From the NCBI GenBank assembly GCA_012519455.1, contig JAAYQE010000146.1, positions 1 through 34,980 of the forward strand: a DNA stretch of 34,980 bases. Direction: 5' to 3'. Shown one piece after another: positions 24,775-32,807 of this stretch. Below the pieces are notes generated by a model that saw only the letters and a list, made by a program, of their open reading frames with translations, was not told the DNA's origin and ran no database searches. A program made the translations under genes and the position numbers. Numbering within the stretch: position 1 is the stretch's first letter; every line of letters begins with the position of its first letter. This DNA is from Syntrophomonadaceae bacterium (GTDB taxonomy: Bacteria > Bacillota > Ch66 > Ch109).

Positions 24775-25933
24775 CTAAATCCGCAATTTCATCTGCGTCA
24801 TAGCCCTGCCGGCGCAAAATCTCCTCTGTATGCTCTCCAAAACTTGGCGCCGGCATACGCCAGCCGGGCTGATCCTCAGAAAACTTTATGGGGAACCTTA
24901 GTTGCCCTACTTCGCCATCTACCGGGTGAAATCCTTTAAACCACAAGCCCCGATGCTGAATGTGGGGGTCCTGCAAGGCTTCTTCCAAGGTGTTAACCGG
25001 GGAGAAGCAAGTATCGTACTGACTGAGCAGATCGATCCATTCCTGCCGGGTCTTTTGCCGGATAATCGAACGCACTTCGTCAATTAATTCGTCCTGCCGC
25101 GGCGCCGGGGCAAATTGCTCCGCAATTAAATCCTCCCGATCTATAGCCCGACAAAATTCCGCCCAAAATTTTTCTTCCAGCGAACCCAGCGCTAAATATT
25201 TACCATCGCTAGTTTCATAGACGTTATAAAAAGCATAGCCTCCCCCTACCAAAGTCTCACCCCGCCGGGGTAACTGGCCGTCCGCCAGGTATTGCGACAT
25301 AGATAGGGCCAGAAAAGGATTAAGCCCGTCTAAAATAGCTACGTCTAGATACTGACCGGCGCCGGTCCGTTCGCGACGCAACAGGGAAGCCAAAATACCC
25401 AGTGCCGCGTTTATACTTCCCCCGCCGGCCCCGGCAATTTGAACCGCCGGAACGATCGGTCTTCCTCCCTTTTCCCCCAGTAAATCTAAAACCCCCGACA
25501 AGCTCAAAAAATTAAGGTCATGCGCTGCCCGATCCCGGTAAGGTCCATCCTGACCAAACCCAGTCAAGGAACAATAAATCAGGTGCGGGTTAATTTTTTT
25601 TAAGTCTTCGTACCCCAAACCCATACGTTGCATAGCCCCAGGGCGAAAATTATCCAGTAATACGTCTGCCTGGGGAACCATTTTCAAAAAGATTTTCCGA
25701 CCTTCAGGATCCCGTAGGTTTAACTTCATCCCCTTTTTGTTCCGGTTAGTGACATGAAAAAAACTACCTAGGGTTTTAACCAGGGGTGGAGTCCATCTAA
25801 ATATATCTCCACCCTTAGGATTTTCAATTTTTAAAACTTCAGCCCCTAGGTCAGCTAAAATTTGCGTACATAAGGAACCAGGTAACAACTGAGACAAATC
25901 TAAAACACGAATTCCCTCCAGGGGTAAAGCCAC
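24755..25933 (-). CDS. CaiB/BaiF family CoA-transferase (class III)
   Basis: A class III CoA-transferase, 392 residues from GTG 25933. Such enzymes move CoA between carboxylic acids through an aspartyl-CoA intermediate. The N-terminal signature LEGIRVLDLSQLLPGSLCTQ begins just after the start; the catalytic aspartate is in AAHDLNFLSLSG (~Asp139), and the LADLGAEVLKIENPKGGD strand-loop is typical. The open frame continues upstream to 25981, but GTG 25933 lies 7 nt behind AGGAGGAG and fits the family start. Substrate unknown. It follows the THUMP methyltransferase by about 90 nt and precedes the AMMECR1 cluster on the same strand. Confidence 0.9.
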   Translation of the reverse strand: MALPLEGIRVLDLSQLLPGSLCTQILADLGAEVLKIENPKGGDIFRWTPPLVKTLGSFFHVTNRNKKGMKLNLRDPEGRKIFLKMVPQADVLLDNFRPGAMQRMGLGYEDLKKINPHLIYCSLTGFGQDGPYRDRAAHDLNFLSLSGVLDLLGEKGGRPIVPAVQIAGAGGGSINAALGILASLLRRERTGAGQYLDVAILDGLNPFLALSMSQYLADGQLPRRGETLVGGGYAFYNVYETSDGKYLALGSLEEKFWAEFCRAIDREDLIAEQFAPAPRQDELIDEVRSIIRQKTRQEWIDLLSQYDTCFSPVNTLEEALQDPHIQHRGLWFKGFHPVDGEVGQLRFPIKFSEDQPGWRMPAPSFGEHTEEILRRQGYDADEIADLATRGII

Positions 25934-26024
25934 GCTCTCTCTCCTCCTACTTTGCTTAAAATTTCTTAATTTCTCCTTCAATCAATTCGACATTTACCGT
26001 CATTTTCCTGTCCCTCGGTTAAAT

Positions 26025-27161
26025 CTACGAAGAAGGGGGCCGAGGGCCGTAATATTGATAATACTGGCATTCAATACGACCATTATACAGTTTCCGCCGG
26101 CGGTCCGCACGGCGCCCAAAACATTCTTCAAACTGAGGGTGAGCCGTAAATACATAAAACGACCAGGTATCCAGTGGTTTAAATACCTGGCCCATCTCCC
26201 GATACAAGCGCTCAACCGACCGTAATTCCTCCATACGTTGTCCATAAGGTGGATTACAAATAATACAGCCGTATTTCTGCCGGGCCCGTAAATCGCTTAC
26301 CGGCATCTGCTGCCAGTGTATACATCCCTCAACCCCGGCTTCCCGGGCGTGATAGCGGGCTAAACGGAGTACCTCTCGATCAATATCCGTTCCCCGAATC
26401 GACAACTTAGCGTCCGGCAACGCTAGATCCTTCGCCTCTTCTCGGGCTTCCCGCCAGTATTTTGCGGGAATAAGGGGCCAGGTTTCAGCGGCAAAATTCC
26501 TTTTCAACCCGGGAGCTCGCTTAAGACCGATTAATGCCGCTTCAATTGGAATGGTCCCCGAACCGCAAAAAGGGTCCACTAAGACTCTTTCCGGTTTCCA
26601 GTAGCTCAAATTGATCAGAGCCGCAGCTAGTGTTTCTTTAAGCGGAGCAGCTCCGGATAATTTACGGTACCCGCGCTTGTGTAAACCGGCCCCACTGGTA
26701 TCAATGGTTAAGGTCGCTACGTCTTTAAGCAGGGCTACTTCGATCGTAAAACGCGGCCCCGTTTCGGAAAACCACTGACATGGGTAACGTCGTTTCATAC
26801 TTTCTACCACGGCTTTTTTCACAATGGCTTGACAATCAGGAACACTAAATAACTTGGAGCGAATCGATTTGCCCTCAACCGGAAAATTAGCGTCTTCCGG
26901 AAGCCAATCCGACCACGGCAAAGCCTTGGTGTTTTCAAATAATTCTTCAAAAGAGGTGGCGGGAAACTCTCCCATTTTTATCAGAACACGATCTGCGCTA
27001 CGTAACCACAGGTTGGTACGACCGATCGCTCGTTCATCGGCCTTAAAAGTTACTTTCGCATTTTCCACTTTAAGTTCGGTATAGCCTAGGGCTTGTACTT
27101 CTCGGGCCACTACAGCCTCTAGCCCGAAGGTGGCGGTAGCGATCAACTCAATAGTAGCCAT
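26025..27161 (-). CDS. THUMP-domain rRNA (guanine-N2) methyltransferase, RlmL/YpsC-like
   Basis: A 378-residue RNA methyltransferase. The N-terminal ~165 residues carry a THUMP-type RNA-binding domain beginning IELIATATFGLEAVVAREV. The C-terminal part is a Rossmann-fold SAM methyltransferase (UPF0020) with DPFCGSGT (196-203) binding SAM and NPPYG (303-307) at the active site, the pair expected for N2-guanine methylation. It matches the short Firmicutes YpsC form, not the long bifunctional E. coli RlmL. ATG 27161 lies 7 nt after GAGG. It is 173 nt after cwlD across a region with interleaved repeats, and probably begins the transcript that includes the CoA-transferase. Confidence 0.9.
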   Translation of the reverse strand: MATIELIATATFGLEAVVAREVQALGYTELKVENAKVTFKADERAIGRTNLWLRSADRVLIKMGEFPATSFEELFENTKALPWSDWLPEDANFPVEGKSIRSKLFSVPDCQAIVKKAVVESMKRRYPCQWFSETGPRFTIEVALLKDVATLTIDTSGAGLHKRGYRKLSGAAPLKETLAAALINLSYWKPERVLVDPFCGSGTIPIEAALIGLKRAPGLKRNFAAETWPLIPAKYWREAREEAKDLALPDAKLSIRGTDIDREVLRLARYHAREAGVEGCIHWQQMPVSDLRARQKYGCIICNPPYGQRMEELRSVERLYREMGQVFKPLDTWSFYVFTAHPQFEECFGRRADRRRKLYNGRIECQYYQYYGPRPPSS

Positions 27162-27269
27162 TACTTTACCTCATCTGTTTGTTTTTCGTCGATAATTAGT
27201 TTATGGGTTATAAAATCTAATTCCTAAGGCTTATATTTAATGATTATGGCAGATGACCCAACCGGATGA

Positions 27270-27312
27270 CAAGTATTAGGAGTGAAAAAGGCTTCGCCAT
27301 ACTTGTTTCACT
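27270..27312 (-). repeat. Interleaved inverted repeats upstream of the methyltransferase
   Basis: Two perfect 7-bp pairs, CAAGTAT (27270-27276)/ATACTTG (27299-27305) and AGTGAAA (27281-27287)/TTTCACT (27306-27312), are interleaved in the order a-b-a'-b', so in RNA they form a pseudoknot or exclude one another. A GGCTTCGCC mini-hairpin is inside. It lies in the cwlD-methyltransferase gap. Confidence 0.4.
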
Positions 27313-27334
27313 GAAGTGTACATAGGTATTGCTG

Positions 27335-28099
27335 TTAAGTATCTCTGGTTGGTGGTTCGCTTCGGGCCTTAAACTCCTGTCGATAGTACTGTACAACACC
27401 GGCATATATAGCTTGGGCGATTTTCTCCTGATAAAGGGGATCCATTAATAATTTTTCTTCCCGGGGATTAGAGATGAAACCAACTTCGATTATGACCGCC
27501 GGCATCTGGGTATTCTGCATAATAAAATAAATCTCCGGCTTTACTTTACGTCGATTATTATCACCCAAAACCCGAATTAATTCCTCCTGAATCGCCTGGG
27601 CTAATTGCTTTCCGGTCGGACTATCCCGAAGATAAAAAGTCTGGGCTCCCCACCAGCGCGAGGAGGGAAAGCTATTAACGTGGATACTCAAAAACAGGTC
27701 AGCCTCTCGCTGATTAGCATAAGCCACCCGCCGGGCCAGATCCTGTCGCTTTTTTTCTAATAAGGTACCTGGGCCCGGATCACTTAGATCTACATCTTCT
27801 TCCCGGGTAAGAATAACCGCTGCCCCGGCTCCACTGAGGATGCGACCTAGCTTTTGCCCCACCATCAGCGTGATATCCTTTTCTTTGATTCCACTGGGTC
27901 CCACTGCTCCCGGGTCAATACCCCCATGCCCTGGGTCAACAACAATAATCCGATTCGCAACGGCCCAGGACCAGGCTTCAATAGCGCGGTCTGCTGCTTG
28001 TTCAAGATAATACTGCCGCAAAGCGTACAAAAAAGAAATAACCAATAACAAGGCTATAAACCAGGCTATCCGGAAACGAAAAGCACGAATCCAGAACAA
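27335..28099 (-). CDS. cwlD: N-acetylmuramoyl-L-alanine amidase CwlD (spore cortex)
   Basis: A 254-residue Amidase_3 enzyme anchored by an N-terminal membrane helix (IAWFIALLLVISFLYAL, ~11-27). Zinc and catalytic residues are His58 in DPGHGG, Glu73 in KEKD, His140 in SIHVNS and Glu205 in VIIEVGFISN. In spore formers CwlD removes the peptide side chain from muramic acid, the first step towards cortex muramic-delta-lactam needed for germination. The gene directly follows rpsI, the position it has in many Clostridia, so the specific name is reasonable. Start TTG 28099, 8 nt after GGAGG; the ATG within that spacer is out of frame. Confidence 0.85.
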   Translation of the reverse strand: MFWIRAFRFRIAWFIALLLVISFLYALRQYYLEQAADRAIEAWSWAVANRIIVVDPGHGGIDPGAVGPSGIKEKDITLMVGQKLGRILSGAGAAVILTREEDVDLSDPGPGTLLEKKRQDLARRVAYANQREADLFLSIHVNSFPSSRWWGAQTFYLRDSPTGKQLAQAIQEELIRVLGDNNRRKVKPEIYFIMQNTQMPAVIIEVGFISNPREEKLLMDPLYQEKIAQAIYAGVVQYYRQEFKARSEPPTRDT

Positions 28100-28200
28100 G
28101 GGCCATCCCTCCAGAAACTGGCTCTAGACGTTCTATTAACTATCCATATTCTCAAATAAACCTGATTATACCTTTTATTAATTTCCGGCTAAACTTGAAT

Positions 28201-28232
28201 ATAAAAGAAAGGCCATCCCTCTTGGGACAGCC
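28201..28232 (-). terminator. Terminator after rpsI
   Basis: On the minus strand GGCTGTCCC pairs with GGGATGGCC (two wobble pairs) around an AAGA loop, followed by TTTCTTTTAT. It ends the rplM-rpsI transcript; cwlD then needs read-through or its own promoter only if it lies in the same unit. Confidence 0.75.
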
Positions 28233-28256
28233 TCTTCCAGTATAAACCGGATAATC

Positions 28257-28649
28257 TTATCGTTTGGAAAATTGGGGAGCCTTTCGGGCTTTCTTTAAGC
28301 CATACTTTTTCCGTTCCTTCATTCGCGGATCCCGCGTTAGAAAACCAGCTCTTTTTAAAACCGGTCGCAATTCTCCATCCGCCTTAATTAAGGCTCGGGC
28401 AATCCCTAAACGGACTGCGCCAGCCTGACCGGTAGTTCCTCCACCATAAACTCGCGCCAGGACATTAAATTTACCCACTGAGTTAGTTAAATGTAGAGGC
28501 TGACGGATAATTACGCCTAAAGTCTTCTTGCCAAAATATTCATCCGCGTTACGGTTATTTACCAGTATTTCACCGGTTCCGGGAACGATACGTACCCGGG
28601 CTACCGAGGTTTTACGCCGACCTGTACCATAAAACTGTACCTGTGCCAT
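28257..28649 (-). CDS. rpsI: 30S ribosomal protein S9
   Basis: A 130-residue S9, full length. [13 protein letters not shown] near the N terminus and the basic tail [17 protein letters not shown], which reaches the P-site tRNA in the ribosome, are characteristic. ATG 28649 is preceded by AGGGGG at a long spacing of about 13 nt. It sits 30 nt after rplM, with which it forms the conserved L13-S9 pair, and is followed by a terminator. Confidence 0.97.
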   Translation of the reverse strand: MAQVQFYGTGRRKTSVARVRIVPGTGEILVNNRNADEYFGKKTLGVIIRQPLHLTNSVGKFNVLARVYGGGTTGQAGAVRLGIARALIKADGELRPVLKRAGFLTRDPRMKERKKYGLKKARKAPQFSKR

Positions 28650-28679
28650 ATCTATCCACTTTCCCCCTTCCCTGCTATA

Positions 28680-29117
28680 CTAGCAACCACGGAGTTCCCA
28701 AACTTCGGGTTTCTGAGCCTGGTGTGGATGTTCAGGCCCACGGTAAACTTTAAGCTTCTTGAACATAGTTCGTCCTAACCGATTATGCGGGATCATGCCC
28801 TTTACAGCAATTTCAATCACCCGCTCCGGATTTTTTTGTAGCATAGTGCGATAATCAATTGATTTCAGTCCGCCCGGATAGCCGGTATGATAGGTATGTT
28901 TCTTATTCTGCAGTTTATTACCCGTAAGTTTAACTTTTTCCGCATTAATTACAATTACATGATCCCCAGTATCTACATGTGGAGTATATACGGGCTTATG
29001 CTTGCCTCGTAAAATCACGGCAATCTCCGAAGAGAGCCTACCCAGGGTTTTATTAGTAGCGTCAATCACATACCATTTACGCTGTATTTCCCCAGGCTTG
29101 GCCATATAGGTTTTCAT
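28680..29117 (-). CDS. rplM: 50S ribosomal protein L13
   Basis: A 145-residue L13, slightly over the common length of about 142-145. Typical segments are the [20 protein letters not shown] opening, [18 protein letters not shown] and [19 protein letters not shown] 29117 follows GGAGG by 7 nt. Its own promoter lies inside the 3' end of truA and it has a leader of about 130 nt, suggesting feedback control by L13 as known in other Firmicutes. It is followed by rpsI. Confidence 0.97.
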   Translation of the reverse strand: MKTYMAKPGEIQRKWYVIDATNKTLGRLSSEIAVILRGKHKPVYTPHVDTGDHVIVINAEKVKLTGNKLQNKKHTYHTGYPGGLKSIDYRTMLQKNPERVIEIAVKGMIPHNRLGRTMFKKLKVYRGPEHPHQAQKPEVWELRGC

Positions 29118-29246
29118 GGCCAGACCTCCTTAATTCTGTAAGTTAATCCTTGCCTTTAATTTTCAAGCTTCATCTATTTCTATTTCCCGTTCTGTTTGCT
29201 TTACCGATCCAGCTGGGGCTCACAGCGGTTCGGGGCAAATTCACAC
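29118..29246 (-). ncRNA. rplM leader with L13-leader-like hairpin
   Basis: The transcript from the promoter at 29253-29282 would carry about 129 nt before rplM. Read on the minus strand, CCGA (29233-29230) pairs with TCGG (29207-29204), with GCTG/CAGC (29226-29223, 29215-29212) as an inner stem. Conserved-looking ACCGC and GAGCCCC lie around it. This resembles the L13 autoregulatory leader of Firmicutes, but I matched it by memory only. Confidence 0.5.
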
Positions 29247-29252
29247 GAAAAT

Positions 29253-29282
29253 ATTATACGTCAATCTTTCCATTTATGTCAA
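29253..29282 (-). promoter_or_regulatory. rplM: Strong sigma-A promoter of rplM-rpsI
   Basis: Minus strand: TTGACA (29282-29277), an 18-bp spacer and TATAAT (29258-29253), both hexamers perfect. Apart from its last base, it lies within the last codons of truA, whose stop ends at 29254. Confidence 0.85.
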
Positions 29283-30048
29283 GAAAACAATGCTTTTTGA
29301 CCCAAGGATAATATCCTACTTGAACCAGATACAATCCCTGCGGGGGAGCCGTAGGTCCGGCCTGCGAGCGTTGACGACTAGCCAAAATCTGTGGTATATC
29401 CTCGGGTATAAGCTTTCCCTCACCTACGGCTTGTAAGGTACCAAAAATATTACGTATCATATGATACAAAAAACCGTCCGCCGTAACCTCCAGGGCCCAA
29501 CCCGTATTCCATTTGCGAAAACCGCAATGCCAAATAGTTCTCTCGTAATTTTTCACCTCAGAACCGCTTGCGCAGAAAGCACTAAAGTCATGCTTTCCTA
29601 CTAAGAACTGGGCCGCTTTTTGCATAGCCCTTAGATTAAGCTCCCGGTCAGCCGGTAGTACTAAAGCATAATTACGCCAGAAAACCTTTTCCGTTTTTCC
29701 ACGGCGAAACAGGTATCGATAAGTTTTCCAGCAAGCCGTAAAACGAGCATGAAAATCCGCTGCCACCTCTTCAGCGGCTAAAACCCGTAAATCTTCCGGT
29801 AAATAACGATTCAAAGCTAAAGGAAAACGTTCCACCGGAATCATAGCCGCAGTGGAAAAATTAATCACTTGACCTAAGGCATGTACTCCCGCGTCAGTAC
29901 GTCCGGCCCCGATTACTTTTACCTTTTCCTGGGTTAAGTTTTGCAAAGCTTTTTCCAGTTCGCCTTGTACCGTACGTACTAGGGGTTGGATCTGAAATCC
30001 TTTAAAGCCGGTTCCGTCGTATTCGATAAGAGCCTTAATGTTGCGCAA
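29254..30048 (-). CDS. truA: tRNA pseudouridine(38-40) synthase TruA
   Basis: A 264-residue TruA, which isomerises uridines 38-40 in the anticodon arm. The catalytic aspartate is Asp52 in GAGRTDAGVHALGQ. The N-terminal EYDGTGFKGFQIQ and the mid-protein segment FLYHMIRNIFGTL also match the family. Start TTG 30048, 7 nt after GGAGAG, with no better upstream ATG. It lies 24 nt after ecfT in the conserved ecfA1A2T-truA-rplM-rpsI order. The rplM promoter overlaps its end. Confidence 0.96.
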   Translation of the reverse strand: MRNIKALIEYDGTGFKGFQIQPLVRTVQGELEKALQNLTQEKVKVIGAGRTDAGVHALGQVINFSTAAMIPVERFPLALNRYLPEDLRVLAAEEVAADFHARFTACWKTYRYLFRRGKTEKVFWRNYALVLPADRELNLRAMQKAAQFLVGKHDFSAFCASGSEVKNYERTIWHCGFRKWNTGWALEVTADGFLYHMIRNIFGTLQAVGEGKLIPEDIPQILASRQRSQAGPTAPPQGLYLVQVGYYPWVKKHCFLDINGKIDV

Positions 30049-30072
30049 TTAAAAACTCTCCTTAAATTGGCC

Positions 30073-30873
30073 TTAAAACCAAATCCGTTCCATCAGGGAA
30101 AAAGTTAAAAAACCTAAGCCAATCAGAAGCGTAAGATAATCTGGCACCCCCATCCTCCACTGGATAAGACGCGTGCGATTTTCCCCTCCCCGATAACAGC
30201 GAGCTTCCATCGCTAAGGCCAGATCATCGGCCCGACGAAAGGCACTAAGTAATAAAGGTACTAAAATAGATATTAAATTCCGCAAACGTTGGATCAATCG
30301 ACCACTGTCAAAATCCGCTCCTCGGGCTTGCTGTGCTTTTCTAATCTTTTCTGCTTCTTCTGCAAAAATAGGTATAAATCGCAGGGCAATTGTGGTCATC
30401 ATAGCTAGTTCATGAGCGGGAACTTTAATCCGCTCCAAAGGTTTTAACATGCGCTCTAACCCATCCGTTAACGCTACTGGTGAAGTAGTTAACGTAAGAA
30501 AGGAAGTAGTTAAAATTAAGGCTGCTAGCCGATAACTTAATAAAAGGGCTTGATACAAACCTTCCCGAGTAATCAACACAGGCCCTAGCGTTGCCACTAC
30601 CTCCCCGGGAGTAAACATAATCTGCAAGGGAAGCGCAATTATCAGAAGAAACAATAAAGGCTTGAGTCCTTTGAGCAGCATGATGCCTGGTAATCCAGAT
30701 AAAATATAAATAATACCTAACAATAAACCTAGGCCCAGTAAACCGGGCCAATCTACAATAAGAAAAATAGCTAAAATAAATAAAGTTGTGACCATCAGCT
30801 TCGTCCGGGGATCAAGGTGATGGATGATCGAATCACCCGGTAAATACTGACCCACCGTAATATCTTTTAGCAC
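30073..30873 (-). CDS. ecfT: ECF transporter transmembrane component EcfT
   Basis: The 266-residue membrane coupling subunit of a group II energy-coupling-factor transporter, which relays ATPase motion to interchangeable vitamin-binding S components. About five or six hydrophobic helices and the two cytoplasmic coupling helices with AQQARGADFD and ALAMEARCYRGG (the ARG-type motifs) are present. Start GTG 30873, 7 nt after GAGGAG. It overlaps the stop of ecfA2 by 7 nt (GTGCTAA), showing translational coupling. The S components are not in the window. Confidence 0.95.
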   Translation of the reverse strand: MLKDITVGQYLPGDSIIHHLDPRTKLMVTTLFILAIFLIVDWPGLLGLGLLLGIIYILSGLPGIMLLKGLKPLLFLLIIALPLQIMFTPGEVVATLGPVLITREGLYQALLLSYRLAALILTTSFLTLTTSPVALTDGLERMLKPLERIKVPAHELAMMTTIALRFIPIFAEEAEKIRKAQQARGADFDSGRLIQRLRNLISILVPLLLSAFRRADDLALAMEARCYRGGENRTRLIQWRMGVPDYLTLLIGLGFLTFSLMERIWF

Positions 30874-31763
30874 GACATCACTCCTCTATCCAATCCGGCT
30901 TTAGAACGGTTCTGCCGATAAATCTTAGCGATTTGGTACGCTGCTTCTTCGACGCTTACCAAATTCGCTGGTAGGGGCCAGCCTTTTTCGCGCAGTCCGC
31001 TTAGAATGGCGGAGACCAATGGAACACCTAACCCAATATCGCGTAAAATATCTACTTCTTGAAAAACCGCACCGGGCTTACCATCTAAAATAATTCGTCC
31101 CTGGTGCATAACGATAATCCGATCGGCCTGTACGGCTACCTCGGAAAGGTGATGCGTAACCAACAGAACCGTAAGGGATAATTTTTTCCACAAAAAACGT
31201 ATTTGGCGTAATAGGCTATCCCGACTTTGGGGATCTAAGCCGGCCGTAGGCTCATCCAGGATTAAAATTTGCGGGTGCATGGCCAGAACCCCGGCGATAG
31301 CAACCCGACGCATTTGTCCACCACTCAGGTGAAACGGAGAACGCTGATGTAATTCTTTATAGTTCAAACCTACGGCTTCCATGGCCCAGCGCACCCGGGA
31401 CGCAATCTTCTCCTCCGGTAAGCCCAGATTCCGAGGACCGAAAGCGATATCCATAAACACGGTCTCTTCAAATAACTGTTCCTCCGGAAACTGAAAAACT
31501 AAGCCTACTTTCTGGCGCAGGGCTCTAAATTGCTCACTTCGCGCTTGAGACAAGTCCAGGTCGTCTACCTGTATTCGACCGGAAGTAGGCTTTAGGAGCC
31601 CATTCAGGTGCTGTACCAACGTAGATTTACCGGAACCAGTAGGACCAATTATGGCTACCATTTCCCCGGTAGCCACCTTTAAATTAACCCCCTCTAAGGC
31701 CTTAGTCTCAAAAGGGGTTCCGGGCATATATACATGACTCAGATCTTCAAGTAATAGCGCCAT
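30867..31763 (-). CDS. ecfA2: ECF transporter ATPase EcfA2
   Basis: A 298-residue ABC ATPase. Walker A is GPTGSGKST (40-48), the signature LSGGQMRRVA begins at 146, Walker B ILILDEP reaches Glu171, and the switch histidine is in LVTHHLSE. With EcfA1 it forms the asymmetric ATPase pair of the ECF transporter. ATG 31763 follows GGGGG by 6 nt. It is 73 nt after ecfA1, a gap that contains a direct repeat. Together with the C-terminal alpha helix typical of EcfA, it assigns cleanly; the A1/A2 naming rests on gene order. Confidence 0.95.
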   Translation of the reverse strand: MALLLEDLSHVYMPGTPFETKALEGVNLKVATGEMVAIIGPTGSGKSTLVQHLNGLLKPTSGRIQVDDLDLSQARSEQFRALRQKVGLVFQFPEEQLFEETVFMDIAFGPRNLGLPEEKIASRVRWAMEAVGLNYKELHQRSPFHLSGGQMRRVAIAGVLAMHPQILILDEPTAGLDPQSRDSLLRQIRFLWKKLSLTVLLVTHHLSEVAVQADRIIVMHQGRIILDGKPGAVFQEVDILRDIGLGVPLVSAILSGLREKGWPLPANLVSVEEAAYQIAKIYRQNRSKAGLDRGVMSC

Positions 31764-31780
31764 TTGTTTCCCCCTGGAAG

Positions 31781-31812
31781 CACTCGTTAACCCAATCTTA
31801 TCACTAGTTAAC
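31781..31812. repeat. Direct repeat CACTnGTTAAC between ecfA1 and ecfA2
   Basis: CACTCGTTAAC (31781-31791) and CACTAGTTAAC (31802-31812) differ at one position and start 21 bp apart, two helical turns. The geometry suits a regulator site, but no promoter is evident. Confidence 0.35.
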
Positions 31813-31836
31813 TATTCCGTAAAGGTATTTTTTAAG

Positions 31837-32667
31837 TTAGCTATGCAAAAAAGATATCAAACTATCTACAGTTAGGCAGTCAAAAGGAACTTGGACGCCC
31901 TGTGCCCTTAGTAATCCATTAAATTTAACTACCTCAGGTACATCCAAACCGTGTTCTCTCAAACACTCCATTTCGCGAAAAATTTGGGTAGGGGGAGCAT
32001 CGCGGATGATTTGTCCGGCCGCGATCACGATTAGCCGGTCTACCTCAAGTAATTCCTCCATATTATGAGTTATCAAAATAACGGTTATCCCTTCTTGATC
32101 ATTCAAATTACGTAAAGTACGTAATACCTCCTGCCGGCCTTGCGGATCTAACATTGATGTTGGTTCATCCAGGACTAAGTAACGCGGTTGCATGGCCAAC
32201 GCCCCGGCAATCGCTACACGTTGCTTTTGCCCTCCGGACAATAAATGAGGGGCCCTCTTTTGAAACCCCGGCATCCCTACTTGAGCTAATACCTCATCCA
32301 CCCGGGCACGAATCTCTGCAGTTTCTACCCCCAAATTTTCGGGACCAAAAGCCACTTCTTCTTCTACCACCGGGGCAACGATCTGATTATCCGGATTAGA
32401 AAAGACCATTCCTACGCGCTGACGAATCTTCCAGACCAGATTATAATTTCGCGTATCCATTCCATCTACTAAAACCTGTCCTTCCTCAGAACCTGGAATT
32501 AACAAAGCATTAAAATGTTTCGCTAGCGTTGATTTACCCGAGCCATTAGGTCCTGCAATCCCGATAAAGTCACCTTCCTGAATCTTTAAATTCACCTGGT
32601 GTAAAGCCTGAATTACGGAACCATCTGGTACTCGGTAGTGATGTGATAAGTTTTTAATTTCGATCAT
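31837..32667 (-). CDS. ecfA1: ECF transporter ATPase EcfA1
   Basis: A 276-residue ABC ATPase counted from ATG 32667. Walker A is GPNGSGKST (39-47), the signature LLSGGQKQRVAIAG starts near 142, Walker B YLVLDEPTS contains Glu168, and the switch histidine is in ITHNMEE. The open frame reaches back to 32715, but the added residues (MSKRTGWVKKGGRDQR) are unlike the family start MIEIKNLSHHY, and a GGGGAG box lies about 10 nt before 32667. It pairs with EcfA2 and EcfT to energise vitamin uptake. It follows rplQ across a large hairpin. Confidence 0.94.
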   Translation of the reverse strand: MIEIKNLSHHYRVPDGSVIQALHQVNLKIQEGDFIGIAGPNGSGKSTLAKHFNALLIPGSEEGQVLVDGMDTRNYNLVWKIRQRVGMVFSNPDNQIVAPVVEEEVAFGPENLGVETAEIRARVDEVLAQVGMPGFQKRAPHLLSGGQKQRVAIAGALAMQPRYLVLDEPTSMLDPQGRQEVLRTLRNLNDQEGITVILITHNMEELLEVDRLIVIAAGQIIRDAPPTQIFREMECLREHGLDVPEVVKFNGLLRAQGVQVPFDCLTVDSLISFLHS

Positions 32668-32718
32668 CCTTTGATCTCTCCCCCCCTTTTTTACCCATCC
32701 GGTCCTTTTAGACAACTA

Positions 32719-32782
32719 AAGCCGGGAAACAAGCAGCATTTTTCACACTTCTCGTGCGAAGACAAGCCTCTCTTCCCGGCTT
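32719..32782 (-). terminator. Large two-tier hairpin after rplQ
   Basis: AAGCCGGGAA (32719-32728) and TTCCCGGCTT (32773-32782) form a perfect 10-bp outer stem. TTCACAC / GTGCGAA (32742-32748, 32754-32760) makes an inner hairpin with a wobble pair. On the minus strand it ends in TTTAGTTGTC, a weak T tract, so termination of the ribosomal operon is plausible but partial. Confidence 0.5.
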
Positions 32783-32807
32783 AATTCGTTGATCCCTCGG
32801 TCGATAA

